This document shows, one piece after another, positions 8,274-17,212 of a stretch of DNA of 64,000 nucleotides. The notes under the pieces are model-generated. The model did not search any database and was not told the DNA's origin. It worked only from the letters and a program-made list of their open reading frames with translations. The stretch spans positions 1 to 64,000 of the forward strand of contig JBARNH010000054.1 of the NCBI GenBank assembly GCA_049802875.1, read 5' to 3'. Numbering within the stretch: position 1 is the first letter of the stretch; each line of letters opens with the position of its first letter. This stretch comes from Lutacidiplasma sp049802875 (GTDB lineage: Archaea; Thermoplasmatota; Thermoplasmata; Lutacidiplasmatales; UBA184). The position numbers and the translations under genes were made by a program.

Positions 8274-9949
8274 GCGGGTCGACCTTCCCGAATCCCGAGC
8301 GCAAACGCTCCGCAGACCGCCAGTTCCCCGAGGGCGAGCAGACCCATTCCCGCGAGCCCGAACGTCAATGAGGTGGTTCCGAGGATCCGAAACGCCGCGA
8401 GCGGGAGGCCCGCCATGAAGAGGCCGGGGATCGAGACGGCGATCGCGTACCAGGCGCCGGAGTAGAGGTTCACGATCGGCAGGCCCTTCGACCGGGCCCG
8501 TCGGAACAGGATCCCCAGCTCGAGAAACGCCGCAGCGAGGACGGCCGGGAGCTCCCCCAGGATGAACGCAAGGAAGAGGAGGGGTTGGTAGACTCGAAAG
8601 AGAGTGAGGCCGAGCACCAGGGTCCCGGCGACGAGATAGATCGCCGCGACCAGCGCCACCTTGCCGTAGAGGATCGAGCGCTCGGAGAGCGGCAGCGTGC
8701 GGCCGTACGCGTAAGCGATCACCTCGATCGCGAAGAACGCCGGGCCGAAGAAGGTTGCGAGCAATGCGGCGGTCGAGACCGCCGCGAGCGCGAGACCGAG
8801 TGCGGCCGCGGACCCGGTTCCCGAGACAAACGTGAACAATCCAATCGCCACGGCGTCGAGGATCGGGGAGATCACCAACAACGCGTACCCCGGGGAGCGG
8901 CTCGCGATCCGCAGGTCCTTAGTGAGGACCGCTCGGGCCGGTCGTCTCGGCACCAGCTCGAACTGCTCGCCGCGAGTGTCCACCGGAACGAGCGGCGGTG
9001 CTAACCCCACGCGACGCACGGACCCCATCAACCAGACGACCGCCCAGGCGGTGAGGAGCAGGTAGCCGACGATGGCGAGCACGAGCACCGCGCCGCCCGT
9101 CGCGTCGAGGCCGATCACCCCGACTCCCTGCGCGAGGGCGGCGGGAAGGATCGCGAAGCTGAACGGGAAGACGGCGACGAGCAGGTCGCCGGTGAGGGAC
9201 GGACCGGCCGCGGAGGTTCGACCGAGGAGCGCCAGGAATCCCGGTGCCGCGATCACGAAAGCGAACATCGCGAACGCCGGAAGGACCCAGAGGGTGAGGT
9301 AGGCCCACCGAACGACCGTTCTCCCGCCGCCTCCCCGCGACCCTTGGATCCGCCGGACGAAGAACCGGCCGGTCAGGAGCGCGAGTGCCAGTGCGAACAC
9401 CACCGCCGCGAGGGTGCCGGGGATGATCGCAAGGCCGGCGTATACCCCGAGCGTCCAGCCCACGAATAGCGGGGTTACCACCAGGACGGTGAGCGCCGGG
9501 AGGTCGAAGAGCCGAAGATACAGCAGCCCCGCGACGCGTCCGAGGGTCCGCTCGTCGATCGGAAGCGGTTCCAACACCGGGAGGACTCCGGAGGCCAGGA
9601 ACGTCGGGAGGCCCTGGAGCCCTGTCCACCAGAGGAACGCCACCTCGAGGCAGAGGAGGCCCGTGAGAACGCCCGCCTGGAACAGCGGCACGGAGACGAC
9701 GACACCGAAGAACGGGGTTCCGGTGACCCGGGGCGCGACGTGGAGGAGAAGGGCGGCCCCCGCTGCGAGAAGACCCAAGAACGCGGCAACGACCACCTTA
9801 CTCTGGAGGACTCGCCGCTCGGCATTTCGGGCGAGCAATCTCGGGGGTCCGGAGGGCGGGAGATTTCCCTGTCGGAACGCGTAGATTGCTTGGAGTGAGA
9901 GCTCGCGGAAGGCGACGCCCGTGAGGCGCCAGGCCTCGCGCCAGCCCAT
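8270..9949 (-). CDS. ABC transporter permease (exporter type), polytopic
   Basis: This is a 559-residue protein with roughly 12 hydrophobic segments separated by short basic loops. It has no recognisable enzyme motif. It begins one base after the stop of an ABC ATPase gene and ends overlapping valS. The size and helix pattern match the large fused permeases of ABC-2-type exporters, so with the ATPase it probably forms an efflux pump in the cytoplasmic membrane. The transported substrate is unknown. The N-terminal segment, residues 1-50, is amphipathic and cytoplasmic before the first helix. Confidence 0.75.
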   Translation of the reverse strand: MGWREAWRLTGVAFRELSLQAIYAFRQGNLPPSGPPRLLARNAERRVLQSKVVVAAFLGLLAAGAALLLHVAPRVTGTPFFGVVVSVPLFQAGVLTGLLCLEVAFLWWTGLQGLPTFLASGVLPVLEPLPIDERTLGRVAGLLYLRLFDLPALTVLVVTPLFVGWTLGVYAGLAIIPGTLAAVVFALALALLTGRFFVRRIQGSRGGGGRTVVRWAYLTLWVLPAFAMFAFVIAAPGFLALLGRTSAAGPSLTGDLLVAVFPFSFAILPAALAQGVGVIGLDATGGAVLVLAIVGYLLLTAWAVVWLMGSVRRVGLAPPLVPVDTRGEQFELVPRRPARAVLTKDLRIASRSPGYALLVISPILDAVAIGLFTFVSGTGSAAALGLALAAVSTAALLATFFGPAFFAIEVIAYAYGRTLPLSERSILYGKVALVAAIYLVAGTLVLGLTLFRVYQPLLFLAFILGELPAVLAAAFLELGILFRRARSKGLPIVNLYSGAWYAIAVSIPGLFMAGLPLAAFRILGTTSLTFGLAGMGLLALGELAVCGAFALGIREGRPA

Positions 9950-9950
9950 G

Positions 9951-10751
9951 CTATCCCCCTCGCAACGACCGCACCGCCGCGTCGAGGCCCTCGTCCTCTC
10001 GAGTAAGGCGCAGGAAGGTCTCCTCGAGGGTCGCGTCGCCGGTCGCGCCCCGCTCGCGAAGTGCCGCGAGGGTACCTTCGGCCCGCAGCACGCCCCGGTC
10101 GAGGATTCCGACTCGGTGACAGAGTTGTTGAGCGACCTCCATCGTGTGGGTCGAGAACAAGACGCCCCGACCCCCGGTCGAGACGTAGCCCGTCAGGAGC
10201 TCCTTCATGATCCGCACCGAACGCGGGTCGAGGCTGTTGAGCGGTTCGTCGAGCACCAAGAGCGGCGGTTGGTGCAGCAGCGCGGCGATCAGGAGAACCT
10301 TCTGACGGGTTCCGTTCGAGAGCGAGGAGATCGGCTCCTCGAACTCCCCCTCGAGGCGAAAGGCGGAGGCGTAGCTCCGGGAGCGGGCGGACGCCAACGA
10401 CCGGTCGAGGCGCCGGACGCTCGCCACGAATTCAAGGAATTCGCGGGGTGTCAGGGCTTCGTACAGCAGAGAGGTTTCGGGCACATACCCCAGCTGTTCC
10501 TTGGTGTGCAGTCCATCGGTGACCGCGTCCCGGCCAAACACACGGACCCGGCCCCCGGACGGGCGGACCAATCCGACGATGGCCTTGATCGTGCTCGACT
10601 TGCCGGCCCCATTGGAGCCAAGGAGCCCGTACACCTCGCCCGGTAGGACGCGGAAGGAGAGGTGATCGACCGCGCGGTGTTCGCCGTAGGCGACCGAGAG
10701 CTGCTCGACCACGAGCGGTGTGGGGTCCGGCCCGTACGGTGCGACCGCCAC
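9951..10751 (-). CDS. ABC transporter ATP-binding protein
   Basis: This is a 266-residue nucleotide-binding subunit. Walker A is GSNGAGKSS near residue 45, the signature is a variant (SSLSNGTRQK instead of LSGGQ) near residue 150, Walker B is LLVLDEP followed by the D-loop, and the H-loop histidine is in FSTHT. The variant signature is usual in ABC-2-type exporters. GTG 10751 lies 28 bp from a TATA-like box, so the mRNA is probably leaderless. It is the first gene of the operon with the permease, valS, the aldo/keto reductase and the HAD phosphatase. Confidence 0.92.
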   Translation of the reverse strand: MAVAPYGPDPTPLVVEQLSVAYGEHRAVDHLSFRVLPGEVYGLLGSNGAGKSSTIKAIVGLVRPSGGRVRVFGRDAVTDGLHTKEQLGYVPETSLLYEALTPREFLEFVASVRRLDRSLASARSRSYASAFRLEGEFEEPISSLSNGTRQKVLLIAALLHQPPLLVLDEPLNSLDPRSVRIMKELLTGYVSTGGRGVLFSTHTMEVAQQLCHRVGILDRGVLRAEGTLAALRERGATGDATLEETFLRLTREDEGLDAAVRSLRGG

Positions 10752-10774
10752 GAGGAGAGTATCGGGGGGTCCGA

Positions 10775-10783
10775 GGTATAAGC
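10775..10783 (-). promoter_or_regulatory. TATA box of the ABC-valS operon
   Basis: The minus strand reads GCTTATACC here, centred 28 bp upstream of GTG 10751. It sits in the 51 bp gap between lysS and the ABC ATPase gene and is the only AT-rich element there. Confidence 0.5.
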
Positions 10784-10802
10784 GGCTTGGGGCGCGAACC
10801 GT

Positions 10803-12293
10803 TCAGCGCGGACGAACCAGCGGAAAGAGGATGACGTCCTTGATCGACGCGGCCCCGACAAGACCCATCACGATCCGGTCGACCCCGACCCCGATTCCGG
10901 TGGCGGGCGGCATCCCGTGCCGCAGCGCGCGGACGAAGTCCGCGTCGTACGCGTACGAGTCGCCGCCCTGGCTCCCGAGTTGCTCCTGAAGTCGCCGCTC
11001 CTGCTCGTCCGGATCGTTGAGTTCGGTGTACGCGTTCCCGAGCTCGAAGCCGTGGTAGTACATCTCGAACCGTTCGACCCGGTCGGGCTTGCTCCGATGC
11101 CGTTTCGCGAGCGGGGTCGTGGAGGCGGGGTGGTCGACGACGAATGTTACCTGTTGAAGGTGCGGCTCTACGTAGTGTTCGAACAGCTTCTCGAGGAACG
11201 TGCCGACGGGCGACCGGTCGGGAACCGTCGACCCGGCGGCGCGGGCAAGCTCCCGAAGCTGATCCGGGGTTTTCGTGAGCACATCGGAGATCCCGCTCCG
11301 GCGCTCGAGCTCGTCGACGAAATCTACCGTCGCGAACGGGGGCGTGAAGTCGCGCGCTCCCGCTTGCGCCCCGGGGACCTCGGGGAGCACCTCGCGAACT
11401 CGCGCGGCCAGGTGGCCGTACAACCCTTCGATGAGCCGGCGCATATCGTGGTAGTCGGCGTACGCCCAGTACGCTTCGAGCTCGGTGAACTCGGGGGAGT
11501 GCGTGGAGTCCATGTCCTCGTTGCGGAACGTCCGGCCGAGCTCATACACCCGCTCAAGCCCCCCGACCAGGAGACGTTTCAACGGGAGCTCCTGCGAGAT
11601 CCGCAGGTGGAGCTCGGCGTCGAGGTATCGGGACCGAGTGGCGAACGGCGTGGCCGCCGCCCCGCTGGCCACGGGCAAGAGGATCGGCGTCTCCACCTCC
11701 AGGAACTCGTGAGCGTCGAGGTATCGGCGCATCTCGCGAACCAACAGTGTCCGTGCCCGGAACAGTTCGCGAGACTCCCGGGACGAAAGGAGGTCGAGGT
11801 AGCGGCGGCGAAGTCGTTCCTCTACGTCCTGAAGGCCATGGTATTTCTCCGGCGGGGGCGCGATCGCTTTCGCGAGGAGGGCGAGCGACCGAACGTGGAG
11901 CGAAGGCTCCCCGCGTTTCGTGACCGTCGGAACCCCCTCCGCGCCGAGGATGTCCCCCGGATCGAGGTCGGCGAGCCAGGCGTGGAATTCGGTCTCCCCG
12001 ATCGTATCGGCCCGAAGGAGCAGTTGGAGGGTCCCGGTGCGGTCCTCGAGGTCCGCGAAGGCGGTCTTGCCGTGGACGCGGGTCGCCTTCAAGCGACCGG
12101 CAACCCGTACCGGATTATCGGACGCTTCGTCACCCGGGTTCAGGCGCGCGCACGCAGCGCGCACGTGCTCGGTCGTGACTCGGCCCACGAACGACCACGG
12201 ATACGGTTCGCGGCCCTCCGCGCGCCATCGAGCGACCTTCGCGCGCCGTTCGTGTTCGAGCGGTGTCTCGTCGGTCACAGGAGTCCCGGACAA
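10803..12293 (-). CDS. lysS: Lysyl-tRNA synthetase, class II
   Basis: This enzyme charges tRNA-Lys. Residues 60-170 form an OB-fold anticodon-binding domain (RVAGRLKATRVHGKTAF). The class II core follows: motif 2 FRNEDMDSTHSPEFTE near residue 257 and motif 3 GIGVGVDRIVMGL near residue 473. Many euryarchaea use the unrelated class I LysRS; this window shows the class II form. The longest frame starts with TTG 12293, with a weak A/T-rich box about 25 bp upstream; GTG 12278 is an alternative and would remove five residues. The gene is monocistronic as far as can be seen. Confidence 0.96.
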   Translation of the reverse strand: MSGTPVTDETPLEHERRAKVARWRAEGREPYPWSFVGRVTTEHVRAACARLNPGDEASDNPVRVAGRLKATRVHGKTAFADLEDRTGTLQLLLRADTIGETEFHAWLADLDPGDILGAEGVPTVTKRGEPSLHVRSLALLAKAIAPPPEKYHGLQDVEERLRRRYLDLLSSRESRELFRARTLLVREMRRYLDAHEFLEVETPILLPVASGAAATPFATRSRYLDAELHLRISQELPLKRLLVGGLERVYELGRTFRNEDMDSTHSPEFTELEAYWAYADYHDMRRLIEGLYGHLAARVREVLPEVPGAQAGARDFTPPFATVDFVDELERRSGISDVLTKTPDQLRELARAAGSTVPDRSPVGTFLEKLFEHYVEPHLQQVTFVVDHPASTTPLAKRHRSKPDRVERFEMYYHGFELGNAYTELNDPDEQERRLQEQLGSQGGDSYAYDADFVRALRHGMPPATGIGVGVDRIVMGLVGAASIKDVILFPLVRPR

Positions 12294-12330
12294 CCGTGCC
12301 GGAGTGACGGCGGACGAAAAGGCTGTCGCG

Positions 12331-12732
12331 TTAGGCCGGAAGGCCCTCGAGCGCGAGCCGTTCTACGCCGCCGGGTCGCATCAGAGCGAGGTGCTCCGGG
12401 ACCGCCGGGTCTTTGCCGGCCGGGCGGGCCGGTTCGTGGAGCAACAGGAACGTGCCGAGGAAGAACTCCGCTGCCGCATCTCCGCCGCCAATACCGTAGC
12501 TGACGTAGTCCGAGAAGTAGACGTGGATCGAACCGGAGTGGCGACGCCGCAGTGCCTCCAGGAATTTCGCCATCTCCCCCGGCCCTTTGCGCTCCAGCTC
12601 GTCAACCAGGTCCCGCAAGAGGGGTCGCTGACTGAGGCCCGCCAGACCGTCGTAGGCGAGGTAGACGGCTGGCCGTGGGTCGAGCGCGACAACGTCGAGG
12701 CGAAGCACCCCCTCGACCGGCTTGGTGCGCAT
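12331..12732 (-). CDS. Conserved-looking hypothetical protein
   Basis: This 133-residue soluble protein has no motif I recognise. It starts with a short beta-rich segment (LRLDVVALDPRPAVYLAYDG), then a Lys/Arg/Glu-rich helix, then a segment with HVYFSDYVSYGIGGGD and a hydrophobic stretch that is too short for a confident membrane helix. The codon use matches its neighbours. An AT-rich box (CTTAACG on the minus strand near 12757-12763) lies about 28 bp upstream of ATG 12732, supporting expression as a separate leaderless unit between the thermosome and lysS. Confidence 0.6.
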   Translation of the reverse strand: MRTKPVEGVLRLDVVALDPRPAVYLAYDGLAGLSQRPLLRDLVDELERKGPGEMAKFLEALRRRHSGSIHVYFSDYVSYGIGGGDAAAEFFLGTFLLLHEPARPAGKDPAVPEHLALMRPGGVERLALEGLPA

Positions 12733-12813
12733 GGGGAGCGGCCTACCGCTGGCTCGTTAAGAAGGCTTCGGCCCGGCGAACGTTCGCCGCCGGGCCCGAG
12801 AAGGAGTTTCGTC

Positions 12814-14439
12814 CTAGTGGTCGTGACCGCCGCCGGCCCCGCCCGGAGACGGGGACGACTTCTTCGAAGCGATCACGTCGTCAATGCGCAGGACCATCGC
12901 CGCCACTTCCGCGGCCGAGCTGAGGGCTTGGCGCTTGACGCGGAGGGGCTCGACCACGTGGAGCTTCCACATGTCGGTAGCCTTGCCGTCCAGTAGGTTG
13001 ATCCCGACGTTCTTGTTGGCGCTCGGACCGTCGTGACCCCGGCGCAGCTCGATGAGCGAGTTGATCGAGTCGTAGCCGCCGTTCTCGCTGAGCGCCCAAG
13101 GGACGACCTCGAGTGCCTGCGCGAACGCTTCCACGGCGAGCTGCTCTCGGCCCCCGACCGACGGCGCCCACTTGCGCAGCTTGACAGCGAGGTCGATCTC
13201 GGTAGCTCCGCCGCCCGGGCAGACGACCCCGTCCTCGAGAACGCTGGCGACGACCTTGAGGGCGTCGTTGAGAGATCGCTCCACTTCCTGCGTGACATGC
13301 TCGGTTCCGCCGCGGATCAGGATCGAGACGGAGCGCGGGTTCGAACATCCGGTTACGAACGTCATGTCGTCATCGCCGACTTTCCGCTCCTCGACCTTGG
13401 CCGCCGAACCGAGGTCCGCCGGAGTGAGGTCCTTGAATCCGGTGACGATCTTCGCGCCCGTCGCGCGAGCCAGCTTCTGGAGGTCCGACTCCTTGACCTG
13501 TTTGACTGCGAAGATCCCCTCCTTGGCGAGATAGTGCAGGACGACGTCGTCGATTCCCTTCTGGCAAACGACCACGTTCGCGCCCGACGCCTTGATGGTC
13601 GAGACCATCGACCGGAACGTCTTGTCTTCCTCGTCCAGGAAGTTCTGGATCTGGCTCGGGTTCTTGATGTTGATCTTACTCTCGATCTCGGTCTTCTTGA
13701 TCTCGAGCGAGGAGTTCAGGAGCGCGATCTTGGCCGAGGTGACCTCCGTCGGCATCCGGGGGTGTCCTCGTTCCTTGTCGAGGATGATCCCCTCGATGAG
13801 CTCGGTGTCCGAAATCGTGCCGCCGTGGCGTTTCTCGACCTTGATCTGGTCGACGTCCGCGACGATCTTATCGCCGCGATGCTCGGCGATCTTCTGAACG
13901 GCCTTGACGGCAATCTTGGCGAGCTCCTCCCTCGAGCCGAAGACGCCCTTCGAGCCCATGGCGGTCGTGGCACAGTCCATGAGGATCCCCTCGTCGCTCG
14001 TCTTGACAGTGGTCCCGATCTCCGTCTCCAGCAGGCGTTGGGCCTCTTGGACGGCCAGTTGGAATCCACGAACGATAACGGTCGGGTGAACGTTCTGCTC
14101 GAGGAGAGACTCCGATCGCTTGAGGAGTTCCCCCGCGAGCACGACCGCGGTCGTGGTTCCGTCGCCGCACTGCTGGTCCTGGGTCTTCGCGACCTCGACG
14201 ATCATCTTCGCCGCGGGGTGCTCGACGTCGACTTCCTTGAGGATGGTCACTCCGTCGTTGGTGATCGTGATGTCTCCCATCGAATCCACGAGCATCTTGT
14301 CCATTCCGCGGGGTCCGAGGGTGGATCGCACCGCGTCGGCCACTGCCCGTGCGGCCGCGATGTTGTTCGCTGTGGCGCCCTTGCCGCGTTCGCGTTCGGT
14401 TCCTTCCTTCAAGACGAGGATCGGCGTACCCTGGAGCAT
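12814..14439 (-). CDS. Thermosome subunit (group II chaperonin)
   Basis: This ATP-driven protein-folding chaperonin forms two stacked rings in the cytosol. The 541-residue chain has the family signatures: GPRGMDKMLVD near residue 43, TITNDGVTIL, the phosphate loop CGDGTTTAVVL near residue 91, and GGGATEIDL in the second equatorial half. The tail is GGAGGGHDH, replacing the more usual run of GGM repeats. A strong TATA box (14473-14481) and a GGTGAG ribosome-binding site 5 bp from the ATG make this one of the best-supported starts in the window, and unlike many neighbours it has a short leader. No second thermosome gene is in the window. Confidence 0.98.
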   Translation of the reverse strand: MLQGTPILVLKEGTERERGKGATANNIAAARAVADAVRSTLGPRGMDKMLVDSMGDITITNDGVTILKEVDVEHPAAKMIVEVAKTQDQQCGDGTTTAVVLAGELLKRSESLLEQNVHPTVIVRGFQLAVQEAQRLLETEIGTTVKTSDEGILMDCATTAMGSKGVFGSREELAKIAVKAVQKIAEHRGDKIVADVDQIKVEKRHGGTISDTELIEGIILDKERGHPRMPTEVTSAKIALLNSSLEIKKTEIESKINIKNPSQIQNFLDEEDKTFRSMVSTIKASGANVVVCQKGIDDVVLHYLAKEGIFAVKQVKESDLQKLARATGAKIVTGFKDLTPADLGSAAKVEERKVGDDDMTFVTGCSNPRSVSILIRGGTEHVTQEVERSLNDALKVVASVLEDGVVCPGGGATEIDLAVKLRKWAPSVGGREQLAVEAFAQALEVVPWALSENGGYDSINSLIELRRGHDGPSANKNVGINLLDGKATDMWKLHVVEPLRVKRQALSSAAEVAAMVLRIDDVIASKKSSPSPGGAGGGHDH

Positions 14440-14443
14440 TCTA

Positions 14444-14481
14444 ACTCACCATCAGAGGCTAAATTGCTCTTCTATATAAAA
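14444..14481 (-). promoter_or_regulatory. Thermosome promoter and ribosome-binding site
   Basis: The minus strand carries TTTTATATA at 14473-14481, about 37 bp upstream of ATG 14439, and GGTGAGT at 14444-14450. GGTGA can pair with the 3' end of archaeal 16S rRNA. The box is by far the most AT-rich promoter seen here, fitting a highly expressed gene. Confidence 0.65.
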
Positions 14482-14617
14482 CAACTCAGCCCGATGGAGC
14501 TTTAGTCCCAAAGCCCCGCCCGGAGGCTTTGGGGAAGAACCTGCATCGAGATCAGAAAATAGGAGTGCTACCGAACACGTGCGCACTCCGCCCCGGTCTA
14601 CCTTCGTAATAAGAGTC

Positions 14618-15538
14618 TCATGGCGGCGGGAAGTTCGGGGCGGAGGGGGTCCTGACTCCGCCATAACGACCTTGGGGACCGACCCACCGAATCGATGGTT
14701 GCCCGACCCTCTTCACGAAGTTGGTGAAGGCAGTGTTGTGGCTTACGTCGTCCGAAAGCAAGTATCCGCCCGCCGTCAAGTGGGACCATGCGGTTCGAAA
14801 TTCCCAGGTCATATTGTCCATCGAGTGATCGGAATCGTGCAGAAAGATGTCGATGGGTCCAATCTCCTTGAGCAGGTCGGGGAGGACTACTCGAGATCGG
14901 CCGAACCGGAGGGTCCAGCGATCTCGAAGAATTGGTGGAATGATGGCACCGGTTTCATCGACCCCGCCAACGAACACCCGGTCGATCTCTCCTTCTTCGT
15001 TGACATATCCCCTCGCGGAAGTATTCGGGGCGTCGATCGAAAACAAGCTTCCGCATCGATTATCGTGGAGAGCCTGAAGAATGTAGGATGTGGTGAACCC
15101 GTAGGCGACCCCGGTTTCCACTACGAGCTGCGGCTGGGACGCCCGAGTGATGAGGTACAGTACCTCGTTATGGATGCCGACCGAACCGCCCACCGTTGGG
15201 GTTTCGCGTTGGGCGTCAGGGTGCAGCCTCGTCCAGTTTTCGAGCAATTGGAGGGGCAGCCGGTCGTGACCGAGGAGCTGCTTCTGCCATTCTCGAAGAC
15301 GCGCACGAGGGACACCGACGAACCGCGCGACCTTGTCGAGCAGGAAGGGAGCGTGCGCGGCTTGCGCCACAAAATTTCTAGGATTCCTGCGAAAGTCGTT
15401 GAGAGTGGAGGAGGGGATTCGCTCTCGCAGTCGGGTGGGTGTCACGGCTATTGCGAGCAGCCCTTCACCCATGGCGCTTTTGGAGCGGTCCGCTTTCGTG
15501 AATTCATGCGCGGCCCAGCCTCGCAGAGGGATTTGCAT
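14618..15538 (-). CDS. Class I SAM-dependent methyltransferase (Methyltransf_24-like)
   Basis: The protein (306 residues from ATG 15538) has an N-terminal helical region of about 110 residues and then a Rossmann methyltransferase. Motif I is VVETGVAYGFTTS, the acidic strand-2 end is FSIDAP, and DIFLHDSDHS resembles the metal/acceptor region of the O-methyltransferase and CmcI-like group. The acceptor is unknown; small hydroxylated molecules or sugars are typical. The frame extends to TTG 15568, but a TATA-like box near 15577-15584 places transcription start around 15554, favouring ATG 15538. Base composition is visibly lower in GC than its neighbours, which suggests horizontal acquisition. 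Confidence 0.72.
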   Translation of the reverse strand: MQIPLRGWAAHEFTKADRSKSAMGEGLLAIAVTPTRLRERIPSSTLNDFRRNPRNFVAQAAHAPFLLDKVARFVGVPRARLREWQKQLLGHDRLPLQLLENWTRLHPDAQRETPTVGGSVGIHNEVLYLITRASQPQLVVETGVAYGFTTSYILQALHDNRCGSLFSIDAPNTSARGYVNEEGEIDRVFVGGVDETGAIIPPILRDRWTLRFGRSRVVLPDLLKEIGPIDIFLHDSDHSMDNMTWEFRTAWSHLTAGGYLLSDDVSHNTAFTNFVKRVGQPSIRWVGPQGRYGGVRTPSAPNFPPP

Positions 15539-15577
15539 CCTCGCTCGAGCGACGGTCACCCGGCTCAACGAAGGGGG

Positions 15578-16384
15578 TTATTCAGTGGTATCTTGCCGGG
15601 GGAGCCGAGTCGATTCCGCCCGGTTTAGGAGGCCCCTTCTCCGGCTCGTTCCGCGGTCGTTGACCTGCCGGAGGAACCTCGGAAGGCCAGCCAGTGCACG
15701 GGCGAAGTTCTGACCTCGGGGAGTGAGCTCGGCGGAGTCCTCCCCCCGGTCCTGATTGACGAGGCCCAAGTCGACGGCCTGGGCCAGCCAGCCGAGATGC
15801 TCCTCGGGGGGGTTCTCCACGTGCGGGAGGATCAGTAACTGCAGGAACCGGACGGCGGGGTCGGGGTCCCTCGAGAGGACCCCGTGTGTGTGGGCCTTTG
15901 CGAGTCGTCCGAGCGCTTCGGGGGCCCGGTCGACCGGGATGTTCGTGAGGTCGTACGGGCACAACCCCCGGTGATAGAACGGCCGGAGGCCATCGAACCA
16001 ATCCTCGTACGCGAGGACGTCGAGCAGACACCGACGGTTCAGGAAGCTCGGGATCGTGTCCCCGCAGAGGCTGGCTCCTTCGGGGTGAGCCGACGCGAAA
16101 TCCAAGGCCTCCGACACCGGTCGAAGGCCTGCGGGGGTCGGGACCGCGTGAGGCCCCAAGATGCGAGTGAGTGCGTCCGCCATCTCCGGCACCGCCTTCG
16201 AGATCTCGTCGCGAGAGAGTTCGAGCATCCGATCGTCCGACGACAGGACGATCGCGCGTTGACCCCGGTTCTTGGCTCCCCTCAGGAAGCTCGCCATATT
16301 TCGAGCAGCCTCCGGGGCCGAGGCGTAAAGGCCGAGAGAGTGCGACCCCGATGGGAGCTCCTCTGGGGAGGCTACTAATCGCAT
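15578..16384 (-). CDS. MEDS/DcmR-type sensory domain protein
   Basis: The first 200 residues look like the MEDS domain (a sensory domain of methanogen and methylotroph regulators, as in DcmR): an early strand SHSLGLYASAPEAARN, then RAIVLSSDD, and a late CPYDL segment. The region AQAVDLGLVNQDRG...AELTPRG near residues 200-235 has the look of a winged-helix wing, followed by a basic tail. I infer a one-component sensor or regulator, with moderate certainty. ATG 16384 is preferred over an adjacent upstream TTG. It lies 41 bp downstream of another unknown gene on the same strand, and its 3' end carries the promoter of the methyltransferase gene. Confidence 0.6.
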   Translation of the reverse strand: MRLVASPEELPSGSHSLGLYASAPEAARNMASFLRGAKNRGQRAIVLSSDDRMLELSRDEISKAVPEMADALTRILGPHAVPTPAGLRPVSEALDFASAHPEGASLCGDTIPSFLNRRCLLDVLAYEDWFDGLRPFYHRGLCPYDLTNIPVDRAPEALGRLAKAHTHGVLSRDPDPAVRFLQLLILPHVENPPEEHLGWLAQAVDLGLVNQDRGEDSAELTPRGQNFARALAGLPRFLRQVNDRGTSRRRGLLNRAESTRLPRQDTTE

Positions 16385-16424
16385 CAAGGGATCGCTCTGA
16401 ACTCCTCGCCGCGCGGCTCCCGGC

Positions 16425-17189
16425 CTAGGACGGGAGTCCCTCCGGTTTTGCTCCGGCCTCGGGCGATGCGAACAGGCCGGTCACGATCCCTTCGATCCCT
16501 CGTTCGACCGCCCGGGCCTGCTCCGTGAACGCGTCGGGATCCACCCCGAAGAGCTCCGCCACCAGTTCGGGAGTAGGCCCCTCCGCCCCATCGAGGGCTC
16601 CGACGCTCGAGAGGAGACCCAAGAACGCCCAGTCTCCGGGGCCCATTTTCGGCGTAACCCGAGCGGGCGGAACGGTGACAAAGGCCGGCGGTCGAAGTGG
16701 ACGCTTGTCCTTCCCGAGTTTCTCCGCCATGGTCTCCGCCTCCGCCTCGGTTGCCAAGAGGTGGATCTCCGCTTGCCCGCCGCCCGTACGAACGGGGACC
16801 ACCAGGAGGGACCGCAGAAGTCGCAGGGTCTCGTCGGGAAGGTCCACCCGGATCGTCATGACCGACACCGTGCGCCCACGTTCGTCGAGCAAGAGCATGT
16901 GACGTCGACCGGTCCCTTTGCGGCGGAAGGTCGCCCAGATGGCGTCCAGCATTTCCTCTCCCTCGGGAGTGCTCGCGGTCGCGGAGAAGGTAATGGTATG
17001 GTCGGGGGTCACAACGTAGCCCTCGACATCGGCGCTCTGTCCGGGAAACCGTTTCGTGGGGTCCGGGTCCGGGTCGAAGAACACTCGAAGGGGGACCGAG
17101 ACGACCCGATCGACCCGAGCCGTCGACTTCGCGTCGCTCGAACGCGAACCCTGACCGGCGTCGGCCCCCTCCGCTGGGGCTCCGGGCAT
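16425..17189 (-). CDS. Hypothetical protein with divergent promoter
   Basis: This 254-residue protein is not recognised. Residues 1-28 are low complexity (Ala, Gly, Ser). Residues 30-150 alternate strands and helices (a possible small alpha/beta domain with DHTITFSATASTPEGEEM and HMLLLDERGRTVSVMTIRVD). Residues 190-245 are helical and could be a helix-turn-helix (TPELVAELFGVDPDAFTEQA). ATG 17189 is exactly 27 bp from an AT-rich box shared with the divergent tag gene, so the mRNA is probably leaderless. With the MEDS protein 40 bp downstream it may form a small regulatory unit; that link is inference. Confidence 0.6.
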   Translation of the reverse strand: MPGAPAEGADAGQGSRSSDAKSTARVDRVVSVPLRVFFDPDPDPTKRFPGQSADVEGYVVTPDHTITFSATASTPEGEEMLDAIWATFRRKGTGRRHMLLLDERGRTVSVMTIRVDLPDETLRLLRSLLVVPVRTGGGQAEIHLLATEAEAETMAEKLGKDKRPLRPPAFVTVPPARVTPKMGPGDWAFLGLLSSVGALDGAEGPTPELVAELFGVDPDAFTEQARAVERGIEGIVTGLFASPEAGAKPEGLPS

Positions 17190-17212
17190 GGAGAATAAAG
17201 GCTCGAACTACG

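Noticed and set aside
6315..8465. Very long open frame (over 700 codons) on the plus strand opposite valS
   Set aside because: It is antisense to a clear valyl-tRNA synthetase, is rich in Arg/Pro/Gly/Asp as expected for shadow frames in GC-rich DNA, and shows no motif.
10917..12503. Plus-strand frame opposite lysS
   Set aside because: Class II LysRS motifs on the minus strand are complete; this frame has none.
13033..14505. Long plus-strand frame opposite the thermosome gene
   Set aside because: It mirrors the codon pattern of the thermosome gene, is Leu/Asp/Arg-rich and has no recognisable domain.
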